Part shown: piece after piece, positions 1-7,781 of the stretch
How the letters are laid out: the number at the start of each line of letters is the position of its first letter
How positions within the stretch are numbered: position 1 is the first letter of the stretch
Source: Micromonospora purpureochromogenes
Lineage (GTDB): Bacteria > Actinomycetota > Actinomycetes > Mycobacteriales > Micromonosporaceae
Direction: 5' to 3'
Assembly (NCBI RefSeq): GCF_900091515.1
Contig: NZ_LT607410.1
Coordinates: 6,448,001 to 6,512,000 of the forward strand
DNA length: 64,000 bases
Position numbers and translations under genes: made by a program
The notes under the pieces: generated by a model
Databases searched by the model: none
What the model was told of the DNA's origin: nothing
Seen by the model: only the letters and a program-made list of their open reading frames with translations

Positions 1-790
1 GCACCGGCACGCCCTCGTTGCGCAGCAGTTCCATCGCGTCGGTCAACTGGATCTCGCCGCCGCTGCCCGGCTCGGTGCGGCGGATCGCGTCGAAGATCCG
101 GCCCGGCAGCACGTACCGGCCGAGGACGGCGAGGTTGCTCGGCGCGTCCTCCGGCTTCGGCTTCTCCACCATGCCGGTCACCTTGACCACCTCGCCGATG
201 TCGGTCAGCTCCGACTCGGCCGGCTCGACCGAGGCGATGCCGTACCGGCTGGTCTCGGCCGGATCCACCTCGAAGAAGGCCAGCACCACACCGCCGGTGC
301 GCGCCTGGAGCTCCAGCATGGCCGGCAGCAGCGGCTGGTCGAGCTTGACGAACTCGTCGCCGAGCAGCACCGCGAAGGGCTGGTCGCCGACGTGCGACGC
401 GGCGTACCCGACGGCGTGGCCGAGGCCGAGCTGCTCCGGCTGGCGGCGAGTGTGGATCTCGGCCAGCTCGGTGGTCCGCTGTACGGCGGCCAGCAGTTCC
501 GGCTTCTTCGCCAGCCGTTCCTCCAGGTCGGGCCGGCGGTCGAAGTGGTCCACCATGGCGGTCTTGTTGCGCCCGGTGATCAGCAGTACGTCGGTGAGCC
601 CCGCCTGGGCGGCCTCCTCGACGATGTACTGCAGGACCGGACGGTCGACCACCGGCAGCAGTTCCTTGGGCACCGCCTTCGTCGCCGGCAGGAACCGGGT
701 GGCCAGGCCGGCGGCCGGGATGACGGCCTTGACGGCACGGGGACGACCGGTCGCGGCGGCCGTCGAGGGGTTCGCTGAGTGCTCCGACAT
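1..790 (-). CDS. galU: UTP--glucose-1-phosphate uridylyltransferase (3' end cut by window edge)
   Basis: Makes UDP-glucose from UTP and glucose-1-phosphate in the cytoplasm, for polysaccharide and glycolipid synthesis. About 263 residues are visible. After a short polar leader the nucleotide-binding signature AAGLATRFLPATKA (about residues 25-38) and PKELLPVVDRP follow, then VLLGDEFV, EKPKPEDAPSN and GSGGEIQLTDA, all typical of GalU. The first-motif Gly-Thr-Arg reads Ala-Thr-Arg here. The C-terminal roughly 40 residues lie beyond position 1. The ATG at 790 is supported by a -10 element TAGTCT at 797-802, six bases before it, suggesting a leaderless mRNA. That promoter sits over the 3' end of the diguanylate cyclase gene. 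The family assignment is secure. Confidence 0.95.
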   Translation of the reverse strand, partial: MSEHSANPSTAAATGRPRAVKAVIPAAGLATRFLPATKAVPKELLPVVDRPVLQYIVEEAAQAGLTDVLLITGRNKTAMVDHFDRRPDLEERLAKKPELLAAVQRTTELAEIHTRRQPEQLGLGHAVGYAASHVGDQPFAVLLGDEFVKLDQPLLPAMLELQARTGGVVLAFFEVDPAETSRYGIASVEPAESELTDIGEVVKVTGMVEKPKPEDAPSNLAVLGRYVLPGRIFDAIRRTEPGSGGEIQLTDAMELLRNEGVPV

Positions 791-799
791 GTCGCGAGA

Positions 800-2989
800 C
801 TATCGGCCACGGCTCTGCCGCGGCGGGTGAGGACCGGAAGACGCGCCGCCCGTAACGGGCTGTGTCACACCCGGAGCGGGTGCCGGGACTCCGGCGGCCT
901 GCCGGCTCGAACCCTCCGCCGCCCTGGTGGCCGCCGGCCCGGCGCGCGGCAGCTCGTCGTCCGGGCTGACCGAGCCGGCCGGCACCGGGATCTCCTCGGT
1001 CACCGCGTCGGGGCGCAGCCCGGTCACCCGGTAACCGTCCCGTCCGGCGGCCTTGGCCGCGTACAAGGCCTCGTCGGCGGCGTCGAGCACCTGCTGGCCG
1101 GTGCCCGCGTGGTCGGGGAAGACGGCGATGCCGATGGAGACGGTCACCGTGATCGCCACGTGCTCGTCCACCACGATCGGGGTGTCCCGCACGGCCGCGC
1201 CCAACCGCTCGGCGACGATCGCCGCACCCCGGGCGTCGGTCTCCGGGAGCAGCACCACGAACTCCTCGCCGCCCTGCCGGAACGCCAGGTCGACCTCGCG
1301 GATCTCGCCGCGTACCCGGCGGGCGAACTCGGCGAGCACGACGTCCCCGGCGGTGTGCCCGTACGTGTCGTTGACCCGCTTGAACCGGTCCACGTCCAAG
1401 GCGAGGATGCTGAGCATCCGCCCGAACCGGCTGGCCCGCTCCACCTCGCGGCGCAGCGACTCGCGCAGGTAGCGGTAGTTCCACAGCCCGGTCAGCGGGT
1501 CGGTCAGCGAGAGCCGTTGCGCCTCCTCGTGCACCCGGACGTTCTCCACCGCGACCGCCGCGTGGCCGGCGAAGGTGCGCAGGGTGGCCAGGTCGTCGTC
1601 GTCGAACTCCACGCCGCCCAGCCGGTCGTAGAGGGCCAGCACCCCGACCGCTGGCTCCCGGCCCGCCGATTCGGCGCCGCCGGGCGCGGTGAAGGGCACC
1701 GCCACGTACGTCTCGCAGCACGGCTCCCCCGCCGGCGCCTCGGCCGGCTCGAACCGGCCGCGCTGCGGCTCCCCGGTGGCGGCGACCGCTCCGATCACCC
1801 CGGTGCCGACCGGCACCCGCAGCGGCTCGGCGTCCGGCATCCGGCCGTCCAGCCCCTCGGCGCACTGACCCACCAGCACGCCGTCCGGGTCGAGCAGCAG
1901 CACCGCTCCGGCCCGCGCCCCGGTCGCCGCGAGCGCGCTGTGCAGGATCACCCGCAGGATGCGTTGCAGGTCGTGGGTGCTGGCCAGGGTGTCGCCGAGC
2001 ACCGCCAGGTGCCCCCGCAACTGGTCCCGGCTGCTGGTCAGCGCCGCCACGTAGCTGGCCGTCTCTCGGGTCATCCGGTTGAACGCGCCGGCCAGCCGGC
2101 CGATCTCGTCCCGACTGCGCACCGGCACCCGCGCGGTCAGGTCGCCACGGGCCACCCGGTCCACCGCGCCGGCCAGCTCGACCAGCGGCCGGGTGGTCAC
2201 CCGGGCCAGCCGCCAGGCGGCCAGCACCGCCAGCACGGCGGCGAGGAGCACCGCGCCGACCAGCACGGCGGGCAGCCCGGCCGGCTGCTCGCCCGGGACG
2301 GAGAGGACCAGCGGCAGCGGCTGTCCGGGGCTCGGGCCGAGGCGGCGCACGTACCGGCCGTCGGGGGTCTCGGTGACCCGGTCGCCGTCGACGGTGCTCG
2401 CGGCGGCGAGCACCGCCTCGCGTACCCGGTTGGACTCGGTGGTGTGGGTGACCCGGTCGGGGGCGGCGGGGCCGTCGAGCAGGGTGACCGCCACGCCGGT
2501 GGCGGCGGCCAGGCGGGCGACGAACGCCGGGTCGACCACCTGGGCGGCGGCGACGGTGCCGAGCGCGAGGCCGGCCGGGTCGCGCAGGTCCACCCGGGCG
2601 CTGAGCGCCCGGACCGGCCCGGCAGCGGTCCGGTCGCCGGAGCAGTCCTGCCAGGGCGTCGGGGGCGCACCGGGGGTGGCGTAGGTCGTGGTGCCGGCCA
2701 CGTCGGTGACCAGAACCGCGCCGGCCAGCCCCCGGCTGACCACCTGGGTGGCGGCGCCGGCCCGGGCGGCGGGATCGGTCCGCAGCGCCACCGCGTCGGC
2801 GGCGGCCCGGAGTTGCTGGCAGAGGGCGTCCACCGAGGTACGCACCGTCGAGGCGGCGAGCCCGAGCCGTTCGGTGGAGCGGCTGCGGTCGACGGCCGCG
2901 AGGGTGGTGCCGACGAAGACCGCTCCGAGCAGCACCGGGCCGAGCACCACCGCGAGGAAGGCCGCCGTCAACCGCCCGCGTAGCGTCAA
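800..2989 (-). CDS. Membrane diguanylate cyclase (periplasmic sensor-HAMP-GAF-GGDEF)
   Basis: Predicted to make cyclic di-GMP in response to an extracytoplasmic or cytosolic signal. Of about 729 residues, the order is an N-terminal membrane segment (about 8-28), an extracytoplasmic sensor region, a second membrane segment, a HAMP linker (about 265-320), a GAF domain (about 330-480) and a C-terminal GGDEF domain. The active-site loop is GGEEF near residue 572, so the cyclase should be active. REVD lies exactly five residues before it, matching the RxxD product-inhibition site. No EAL domain is present. The start is taken as TTG at 2989 after GGGGGGAAGC; the open frame continues upstream but runs into the divergent cyclo-ligase gene. 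The C-terminal 60 residues are Pro/Ala-rich and disordered. Start confidence is moderate; family confidence is high. Confidence 0.88.
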   Translation of the reverse strand: MTLRGRLTAAFLAVVLGPVLLGAVFVGTTLAAVDRSRSTERLGLAASTVRTSVDALCQQLRAAADAVALRTDPAARAGAATQVVSRGLAGAVLVTDVAGTTTYATPGAPPTPWQDCSGDRTAAGPVRALSARVDLRDPAGLALGTVAAAQVVDPAFVARLAAATGVAVTLLDGPAAPDRVTHTTESNRVREAVLAAASTVDGDRVTETPDGRYVRRLGPSPGQPLPLVLSVPGEQPAGLPAVLVGAVLLAAVLAVLAAWRLARVTTRPLVELAGAVDRVARGDLTARVPVRSRDEIGRLAGAFNRMTRETASYVAALTSSRDQLRGHLAVLGDTLASTHDLQRILRVILHSALAATGARAGAVLLLDPDGVLVGQCAEGLDGRMPDAEPLRVPVGTGVIGAVAATGEPQRGRFEPAEAPAGEPCCETYVAVPFTAPGGAESAGREPAVGVLALYDRLGGVEFDDDDLATLRTFAGHAAVAVENVRVHEEAQRLSLTDPLTGLWNYRYLRESLRREVERASRFGRMLSILALDVDRFKRVNDTYGHTAGDVVLAEFARRVRGEIREVDLAFRQGGEEFVVLLPETDARGAAIVAERLGAAVRDTPIVVDEHVAITVTVSIGIAVFPDHAGTGQQVLDAADEALYAAKAAGRDGYRVTGLRPDAVTEEIPVPAGSVSPDDELPRAGPAATRAAEGSSRQAAGVPAPAPGVTQPVTGGASSGPHPPRQSRGR

Positions 2990-3073
2990 GCTTCCCCCCG
3001 GAAGTTCCGCGCCCTTTCCTGCGATGCTGACACAGAGCGACCGGAAGACGCGGTTTGCGCAAGGGAGTGTTGC

Positions 3074-3730
3074 GTGCCCGAATTTCCTGATGGAGCGCAT
3101 GAGGCCAAACGCGAGACGCGGGTCGCGCTGCTCGCCCACCGTCGGGCGCTGACCGCGCCGCAGCGGGCCGAAGCCGCGGCGCGCGTCCGGGCCGAGCTGG
3201 TGGATCTGGTACGCCGGCTGCGCCCGCACCGGATGACCGGGTACGTGCCGGTCGGCTCCGAACCGGGCGGCCCGGAGCTGCCGGAGGCGCTGCGCGCGGC
3301 GCTGCCCCGCCAGGCCGAGCTGCTGCTGCCGGTGCTCCGCGACGACCTGGACCTCGACTGGGCGGCATACGACGGGTCCGACTCGCTGGTGGCCGCCGGA
3401 CGCGGCATGCGGGAGCCGGCCGGCCCTCGGCTGGGCCGCGCGGCGATCGGCGAGGCGGAGCTGGTGGTGGTGCCGGCGCTGGCGGTGGACCACCGTGGCC
3501 TGCGCCTGGGTCGCGGCGGCGGCTCGTACGACCGGGCGCTGGCCCGGGTGCCGGGAAGAGTCCTGATCGTGGCGCTGTTGCACGACGGTGAGCTGGTCGA
3601 GGCCCTGCCCGCCCAGCCGCACGACCGCCCGGTGCACGCCGTAATCACCCCGTCGGGCGGTCTGCGTACGCTGACCGACGCGCCCGGTGTCGATCCCCCC
3701 ACGTCCGCTGGACGAACCCGGGCCCGATGA
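3074..3730 (+). CDS. 5-formyltetrahydrofolate cyclo-ligase
   Basis: ATP-dependent conversion of 5-formyl-THF to 5,10-methenyl-THF, a cytoplasmic step that returns the stored folate to the one-carbon pool. The 218-residue length fits the family. The N-terminal basic RETRVALLAHRRAL helix and the C-terminal glycine-rich ATP-binding signature LGRGGGSYDRAL (about residues 147-158) are diagnostic. The GTG at 3074 follows AAGGGAG. The gene is divergent from the diguanylate cyclase and sits just upstream of the FmdB zinc-ribbon gene, an arrangement common in actinomycetes. The last 20 residues overlap the spacer before fmdB. No oddities were seen in the catalytic motif. Confidence 0.93.
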   Translation: MPEFPDGAHEAKRETRVALLAHRRALTAPQRAEAAARVRAELVDLVRRLRPHRMTGYVPVGSEPGGPELPEALRAALPRQAELLLPVLRDDLDLDWAAYDGSDSLVAAGRGMREPAGPRLGRAAIGEAELVVVPALAVDHRGLRLGRGGGSYDRALARVPGRVLIVALLHDGELVEALPAQPHDRPVHAVITPSGGLRTLTDAPGVDPPTSAGRTRAR

Positions 3731-3791
3731 CGCACCATTGGCACTCGAAACCGTCGAGTGCCAACCGGCCGTACCAGATCCGGAGGAGAAC

Positions 3792-4154
3792 GTGCCCACG
3801 TACCAGTACGCCTGCACCGCGTGTGGCCACCAGCTCGAGGCGGTGCAGTCCTTCTCTGACGAGCCGCTGACCGAGTGCCCCGCGTGCGAGGGGCGGCTGC
3901 GCAAGGTCTTCAACTCGGTTGGTGTCGTCTTCAAGGGCTCCGGCTTCTACCGCACTGACTCCCGCTCCTCCGGCTCGGAGAGCAAGACCGGCAGCACCAC
4001 CCCGAATCCGGCGAAGTCGGACAGCGGCTCCTCGTCGGGCAGCGGGTCGTCGGCCGCCTCGTCGAACGGCGGCAGCACGTCGGGCTCGTCCGGCTCGTCG
4101 GGCTCGTCCAACGGCGGGTCGGCCAAGGCCGCGGCCAGCACCTCCTCCTCCTGA
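3792..4154 (+). CDS. FmdB family zinc-ribbon protein
   Basis: Small (120 aa) cytoplasmic protein whose N-terminal FmdB/CxxC_CxxC_SSSS zinc ribbon has CTAC (about residues 9-12) and CPAC (about 30-33). The next stretch, FNSVGVVFKGSGFYRTD, is the hallmark tail of the family. The C-terminal half is low-complexity Ser/Gly (repeats of SSGSS), probably disordered. Family function is loosely defined (putative regulator). The GTG at 3792 follows GGAGGAGAAC, so the longer in-frame ORF upstream is not needed. It lies 61 bp after the cyclo-ligase and probably shares its transcript, ending at the strong hairpin at 4160. Confidence 0.9.
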   Translation: MPTYQYACTACGHQLEAVQSFSDEPLTECPACEGRLRKVFNSVGVVFKGSGFYRTDSRSSGSESKTGSTTPNPAKSDSGSSSGSGSSAASSNGGSTSGSSGSSGSSNGGSAKAAASTSSS

Positions 4155-4159
4155 TCTAG

Positions 4160-4202
4160 AACGCCCCCGCCCCCGCCGCCCCGTCTGGGCCGCGGGGGCG
4201 TT
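4160..4202. terminator. Rho-independent-like hairpin after fmdB
   Basis: Perfect 11-bp inverted repeat AACGCCCCCGC / GCGGGGGCGTT, six bases after the fmdB stop and ending in TTT. The 21-nt C-rich loop is long. It fits the end of the cyclo-ligase/fmdB transcript. Confidence 0.65.
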
Positions 4203-4673
4203 TGGCGTATGCGCTCCCCTCGCCCGGCATGGTGCGCGGTCCTCGCTTGACCAGGCGCCGGCCGGTGGCCCCGGCGGCGGGCCTGGGGTTGGCTCTCCTG
4301 AGGTGGCATGGTCCTGGGGCGCGGACAGCTGGCCGGCGTGCCGACCCGGTTGTACGGCGCTGTGGAGCTGATGACGCAAACGACTCAGCCTGGCGGGCGT
4401 GGGGGTTGGACAGCTCGCACCGTCCGGGCTGACCTTCGTTAGCAGGTCGAGCGCCGCTTCGGGGGTTGTCCACAGGCCTGCCGGTTGTCCACAGGCCGGT
4501 GCACATGGCGCTCCGGCGTCCGATCCTGCCGCCTAGCGTGCTGTCGGAGCGCCGCTATGGCGCCGGGCAGCGAGGCGAGGGTGGGCGGTCGACGACCCTC
4601 GGGAGGCGGCCCGACGGCGAGGCACGCGCTGGGTTCCGGGGGCGGCCCGACGGCGAGGTGGGAGGTGGGCGGC
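4203..4673. other. Long intergenic region with two DnaA-box-like sites
   Basis: No convincing gene is present; the ORFs here are short and lack ribosome binding sites. The region carries two exact TTGTCCACA nonamers at 4466-4474 and 4485-4493, embedded in a direct repeat (GGTTGTCCACAGGCC) 19 bp apart. This matches the actinobacterial DnaA-box consensus. There is no dnaA, dnaN or AT-rich unwinding region nearby, so it is not oriC. Confidence 0.5.
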
Positions 4674-5372
4674 ATGGCTGGTGGTGGCCCGGACGGGAGG
4701 GACTCCCTGCGCCCGGTGCGCTGGCTCCGCCGGCCCGGCGGCGGCACGCTGCTGCGCCTCGGGCTGGTCGCCGCCCTGCTGGGCCTCGCGGTGGTCGTCC
4801 TCGACTCGTCCGGCGGCTGTCCCACTCCGGCTCCGCCGGGCTCCTCGGCTGACGGCGCGATCGCCGGAGGCACACTGGCCGCATCGGCGGACGGGACCGG
4901 ATCAGCCGGGGACCTGTCGGGCGAGGAGTCGTCGAATTCAGGCGTGCCGGGGGCCGGGCCGTCGACCGAAGGTGGTCTGCCGGGAGCGGGGCCGTCGACC
5001 GAAGGCGGTCTGCCGGGCGCAGGGCCGTCGACCGAGGGCGGTCTGCCGGGGGCAGGGCCCTCGACCGGAGGTGATCGGCGGGGCGCACTGCCGCTGCCGA
5101 GCGGGTCGGTGGGCGTACCGGTGCGGCTGGCCGAACCCGCAGCGCTCGCCGTGCTGCGGCCGGGAGCCCGGGTCGACCTGCTGGTCGTACCGGCCGGCCG
5201 GACGCCGGTGGAGGCCGCACTGGTGGCCTCCGGAGCGCTGGTGCTCGACGTGGTGGGCGGCGACGCCGCCGACGGTTCCTCGGCCCTCTACCTGGCGCTC
5301 CGCCCGGACCAGGCACAACGCGCCGTCGGCCAACCGGAGGGAAGTCGCTTCGCCGTCGTGGTACGCGGCTGA
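4674..5372 (+). CDS. SAF / RcpC-CpaB-like membrane-anchored protein with 11-residue repeats
   Basis: 232-residue protein of unknown exact role. A membrane segment near residues 22-42 (LVAALLGLAVVVLD) is followed by a low-complexity linker carrying the repeat GLPGAGPSTEG. The C-terminal half, VPVRLAEPAALAVLRPGARVDLLVV, resembles the RcpC/CpaB and SAF domain of Flp-pilus assembly proteins. In other actinomycetes a SAF-domain gene often follows fmdB, before mscL; no mscL or pilus gene is seen here. The ATG at 4674 follows GGGAGGTGGGCGGC, which decides it over the longer open frame from 4485. A classical pilus role is doubtful because no partner genes are present. Confidence 0.75.
   Translation: MAGGGPDGRDSLRPVRWLRRPGGGTLLRLGLVAALLGLAVVVLDSSGGCPTPAPPGSSADGAIAGGTLAASADGTGSAGDLSGEESSNSGVPGAGPSTEGGLPGAGPSTEGGLPGAGPSTEGGLPGAGPSTGGDRRGALPLPSGSVGVPVRLAEPAALAVLRPGARVDLLVVPAGRTPVEAALVASGALVLDVVGGDAADGSSALYLALRPDQAQRAVGQPEGSRFAVVVRG
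4947..5078 (+). repeat. 33-bp tandem repeat (four copies) inside the SAF-domain gene
   Basis: Units start at 4947, 4980, 5013 and 5046. Each contains GGGCCGTCGACCG (one copy GGGCCCTCGACCG), and the last unit is degenerate. They encode the proline/glycine linker repeat in frame, so unit number can change without breaking the protein. Confidence 0.85.
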
Positions 5373-5487
5373 CCCAGCCGCCCGCCCCGCGCCCAGGCCC
5401 GACGGGACGAGCGCTGGGCTGCTGCCGCGATCTCCACCAGCGGCTGCCTCGATCGCGTCTCCCAGGCCCGTCGACAGCAGGGGCTCT

Positions 5488-5550
5488 TGATCGGGTAGCA
5501 ATTTCCGAGGCGACACGCCGACGCGAGCCTCGGAAACTGCTACCCGATCA
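5488..5550. repeat. 24-bp near-perfect inverted repeat at a convergent junction
   Basis: TGATCGGGTAGCAATTTCCG... at 5488-5511 pairs with its reverse complement at 5527-5550, with a single mismatch and a 15-nt loop. It lies between the convergent SAF-domain gene and the small 56-aa gene. It could act as a bidirectional terminator or as a REP-like element. Confidence 0.8.
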
Positions 5551-5619
5551 TGAGGCGCCAGTCGGCGACGGCGGTCACCCGTCCGACCCGACGGCTCCCG
5601 ATGATGGAAGAAGGGTGGG

Positions 5620-5790
5620 TCAGTCCCAGTGCGGCGGGCGCTCGGCGAGCAGCCAGTCGTCGTTGCCGCCGATGCGCTCACCCCAGCCGTGGTCGGTGTC
5701 GTCCACGGTCTGTTCGGGCAGCACCACGAAATCCTCGCTGAGATCGACGGCGCGGTCGTCGTCGCGCACGTCCGGATCCTCGATGCTCAC
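5620..5790 (-). CDS. Small conserved-looking acidic protein (56 aa)
   Basis: Short acidic cytoplasmic protein that begins VSIEDPDVRDDDRAVDLSED and ends DDWLLAERPPHWD. The tryptophan-rich tail resembles a family of small actinobacterial proteins with no assigned function. The start is GTG at 5790, eight bases after a -10 element TAGTGT (5799-5804), consistent with a leaderless mRNA. The frame is open far upstream but its composition there looks non-coding. There is no membrane segment. Function unknown. Confidence 0.6.
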   Translation of the reverse strand: MSIEDPDVRDDDRAVDLSEDFVVLPEQTVDDTDHGWGERIGGNDDWLLAERPPHWD

Positions 5791-6029
5791 GACCGGCAAC
5801 ACTATCCCAGCCCAGCCCGATCCTTGCGGCCACACGTAGACCAGGACGAGGAGTGCGCAGCCGCCCGGCCTCGTCGACCAGACGAGCCTGACCCGGGACT
5901 GCGCCCTCCCGCAACTCGGCTGCGAGCCACCCCAGTCCCGGGTCGCCACCGCCTCGCCCCAGTCACCGGCACCGACCCGTCGCCGCGTCGGGCGGCCGAG
6001 GGCTCGCCGCGTTGGTAGCGTCGGACGGC

Positions 6030-6563
6030 GTGACGACGCCCAGTGGTGCCAGCTCCGAGGACGAGTTCTGGCGACGGCCGCCCGAGCAGGCCCAGCCGAC
6101 GGCACCGGACACCGATCGGACGACTCCCGGCACCGACGGCGCGACGCTCGGCGAGCCCACCTTCGGCAGCACCCCGGCAGCGGGTTCGCTGCCCTCCGGG
6201 CCCGCGACCGGCACCACGGCGACGACCAACGGCGTGGCGCATGCCGGCACGCCCGCCGCGCCGACCTCGCCGTCACCGTGGGCCGCCCCGACGGACGTAC
6301 CCCCGGCACCGGTCCCGGGGCAGGCGACCGCCCGGCCCGACCGTGGCTACGCCGGTCCCCCGCCGACCACCCCGCCGCCGCCCGGATGGCGACCGCCGGT
6401 GCACCTCCAGGCCACGCCGCCGCGGGCGCTGCCGCCGCAGGACATGGAAGCCATGGACGCGGCGGAACAGCGCGCGCAGCGGGTCACCTACGCCGTCGGC
6501 GCGGTGGCCGGGGCGGTGTTGCTGGTGCTGCTCTGCCTGCTCTGCTCCCGGGCGCTCTTCTGA
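6030..6563 (+). CDS. Proline-rich protein with C-terminal membrane anchor
   Basis: 177 residues of Pro/Thr/Ala-rich, presumably disordered sequence, followed by a juxtamembrane helix (QDMEAMDAAEQRAQRVTY) and one C-terminal hydrophobic segment (AVGAVAGAVLLVLLCLLC). It is probably tail-anchored with the N-terminus in the cytoplasm. The GTG at 6030 lies eight bases after TAGCGT (6016-6021), so a leaderless start is likely. It is convergent with the DUF2231 gene 13 bp downstream. No enzymatic motif; function unknown. Confidence 0.6.
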   Translation: MTTPSGASSEDEFWRRPPEQAQPTAPDTDRTTPGTDGATLGEPTFGSTPAAGSLPSGPATGTTATTNGVAHAGTPAAPTSPSPWAAPTDVPPAPVPGQATARPDRGYAGPPPTTPPPPGWRPPVHLQATPPRALPPQDMEAMDAAEQRAQRVTYAVGAVAGAVLLVLLCLLCSRALF

Positions 6564-6576
6564 GGCGGACGACCGG

Positions 6577-7065
6577 TCAGAGGGTGTTGCCCCAGACCGA
6601 CTGCGCGCCCGTGTCGCCGGTCAGCACGACGTAGATCAGCGCGAACACCCCCAGCACCACGATGACGCCGGTGAGCAGCCAGCTCACCCAGGAGGGCAGG
6701 CGCGGGGTACGCACCCGGTCGCTGGTCAGCGCCAGCAGCACCAGGGCCGCCACGGCGAGTCCCACGGTGAGCCAGAACGTCGTCTCGCCGTACTCGGAAT
6801 GCTCCTCGATCTTGGCGAGCAGCTGGGGCGGGTAGTTCTTGCCCTCCAGGAACTCCTCGAACGCCTCGCCGGACTCGGTGGCCACCCAGGTGATCACCGG
6901 TGTCACCACGGAGAGGATCGCCACCGCCCAGGCGAGCCGGGGACGCCAGCGGGGCACCAGCCCGTACGCGGAGGCGAGCAGTGCCAGCAGCGGAACGAAC
7001 ACCACCGCCGCGTGGATCACCAGGATGTGGCCCGGCAGACCGTTGATCTCCTTGAACACCGACAC
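6577..7065 (-). CDS. DUF2231 family membrane protein
   Basis: 162-residue integral membrane protein with four predicted helices. The opening INGLPGHILVIHAAVVFVPL is the DUF2231 signature, in which the histidine before the first helix is conserved. A polar loop (EAFEEFLEGKNYPPQLL) separates helices 2 and 3. The family is uncharacterised but often lies near redox or metal-stress genes; here fur starts about 190 bp away, divergently. The ATG at 7065 is preceded by AGGTGTC. No regulatory site was recognised. Confidence 0.8.
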   Translation of the reverse strand: MSVFKEINGLPGHILVIHAAVVFVPLLALLASAYGLVPRWRPRLAWAVAILSVVTPVITWVATESGEAFEEFLEGKNYPPQLLAKIEEHSEYGETTFWLTVGLAVAALVLLALTSDRVRTPRLPSWVSWLLTGVIVVLGVFALIYVVLTGDTGAQSVWGNTL

Positions 7066-7254
7066 CTCCGACGATGGATGCGGTTGGCCGCGAAAGCGTA
7101 CGACGGTCCATCCGTCGCAGCACGCCCCCGATCGGACACACGCGGTGTCGGCCGATGCGGTTCACCGGCTTCGATACCGTTGTTGAGCTGTGGCCGCGGC
7201 CACGTGCCGCAGGGTTCGCTTGTCGACCCGGCGACCCCGTGCTGTCATTGCCTC

Positions 7255-7683
7255 ATGTCCAGTGGTGAGGAGTCGCTCCGGTCGAGGGGCCTGCGGGTCA
7301 CCCGGCCGCGCCTCGCCGTCCTGGACGTGCTGGCCGCCGGCGGCCACCTGGAGGTCGACGAGATCACCCGTCGGGTACGGGAACGCCTCGACTCGGTCTC
7401 CACCCAGGCGGTGTACGACGTCCTCGGCGCGCTCTCCCGCGCCGGCCTGTCCCGCCGGATCGAGCCGGCCGGCAGCCCCGCCCGCTACGAGGCCCGGGTC
7501 GGCGACAACCACCACCACGTGGTGTGCCGGGGCTGCGGCGAGATCGCCGACATCGACTGCGCCGTCGGTGACGCCCCCTGCCTCGACGCGAGCACCGCCC
7601 ACGGCTTCGAGGTCGACGAGGCGGAAGTGACCTTCTGGGGGCTCTGCCCCACCTGCCAGGCCCGCCGCTCCGCCGACGCCTGA
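7255..7683 (+). CDS. Fur family metalloregulator
   Basis: 142-residue ferric-uptake-regulator homologue. The N-terminal winged helix (LRVTRPRLAVLDVLAAGGH ... STQAVYDVLGALSRAG) is followed by the dimer and metal domain with DNHHHVVCRGCGEI and a second cysteine pair, CPTC, near the C-terminus (structural zinc). This is the FurA/CatR type, which in actinomycetes usually sits beside a catalase-peroxidase gene. No catalase is present here; the downstream neighbour is a DUF2236 oxygenase. The ATG at 7255 is used. The target is not evident, and I could not identify a Fur box with confidence. Confidence 0.9.
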   Translation: MSSGEESLRSRGLRVTRPRLAVLDVLAAGGHLEVDEITRRVRERLDSVSTQAVYDVLGALSRAGLSRRIEPAGSPARYEARVGDNHHHVVCRGCGEIADIDCAVGDAPCLDASTAHGFEVDEAEVTFWGLCPTCQARRSADA

Positions 7684-7781
7684 CCGGGGCCCCGGCACCC
7701 CCGCTCGCCAAGGTCGCCGCCGGCGGACGGTGGTGACCCGACGAGCCGTCGCACCCGGGCGTCCCGTGGCACTCTTGGGCG

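Noticed and set aside
779..2983. 734-codon plus-strand ORF
   Set aside because: Antisense to the diguanylate cyclase, without RBS or recognisable domain.
4203..4673. Replication origin
   Set aside because: Only two DnaA boxes, no AT-rich unwinding element, no dnaA/dnaN/gyr genes.
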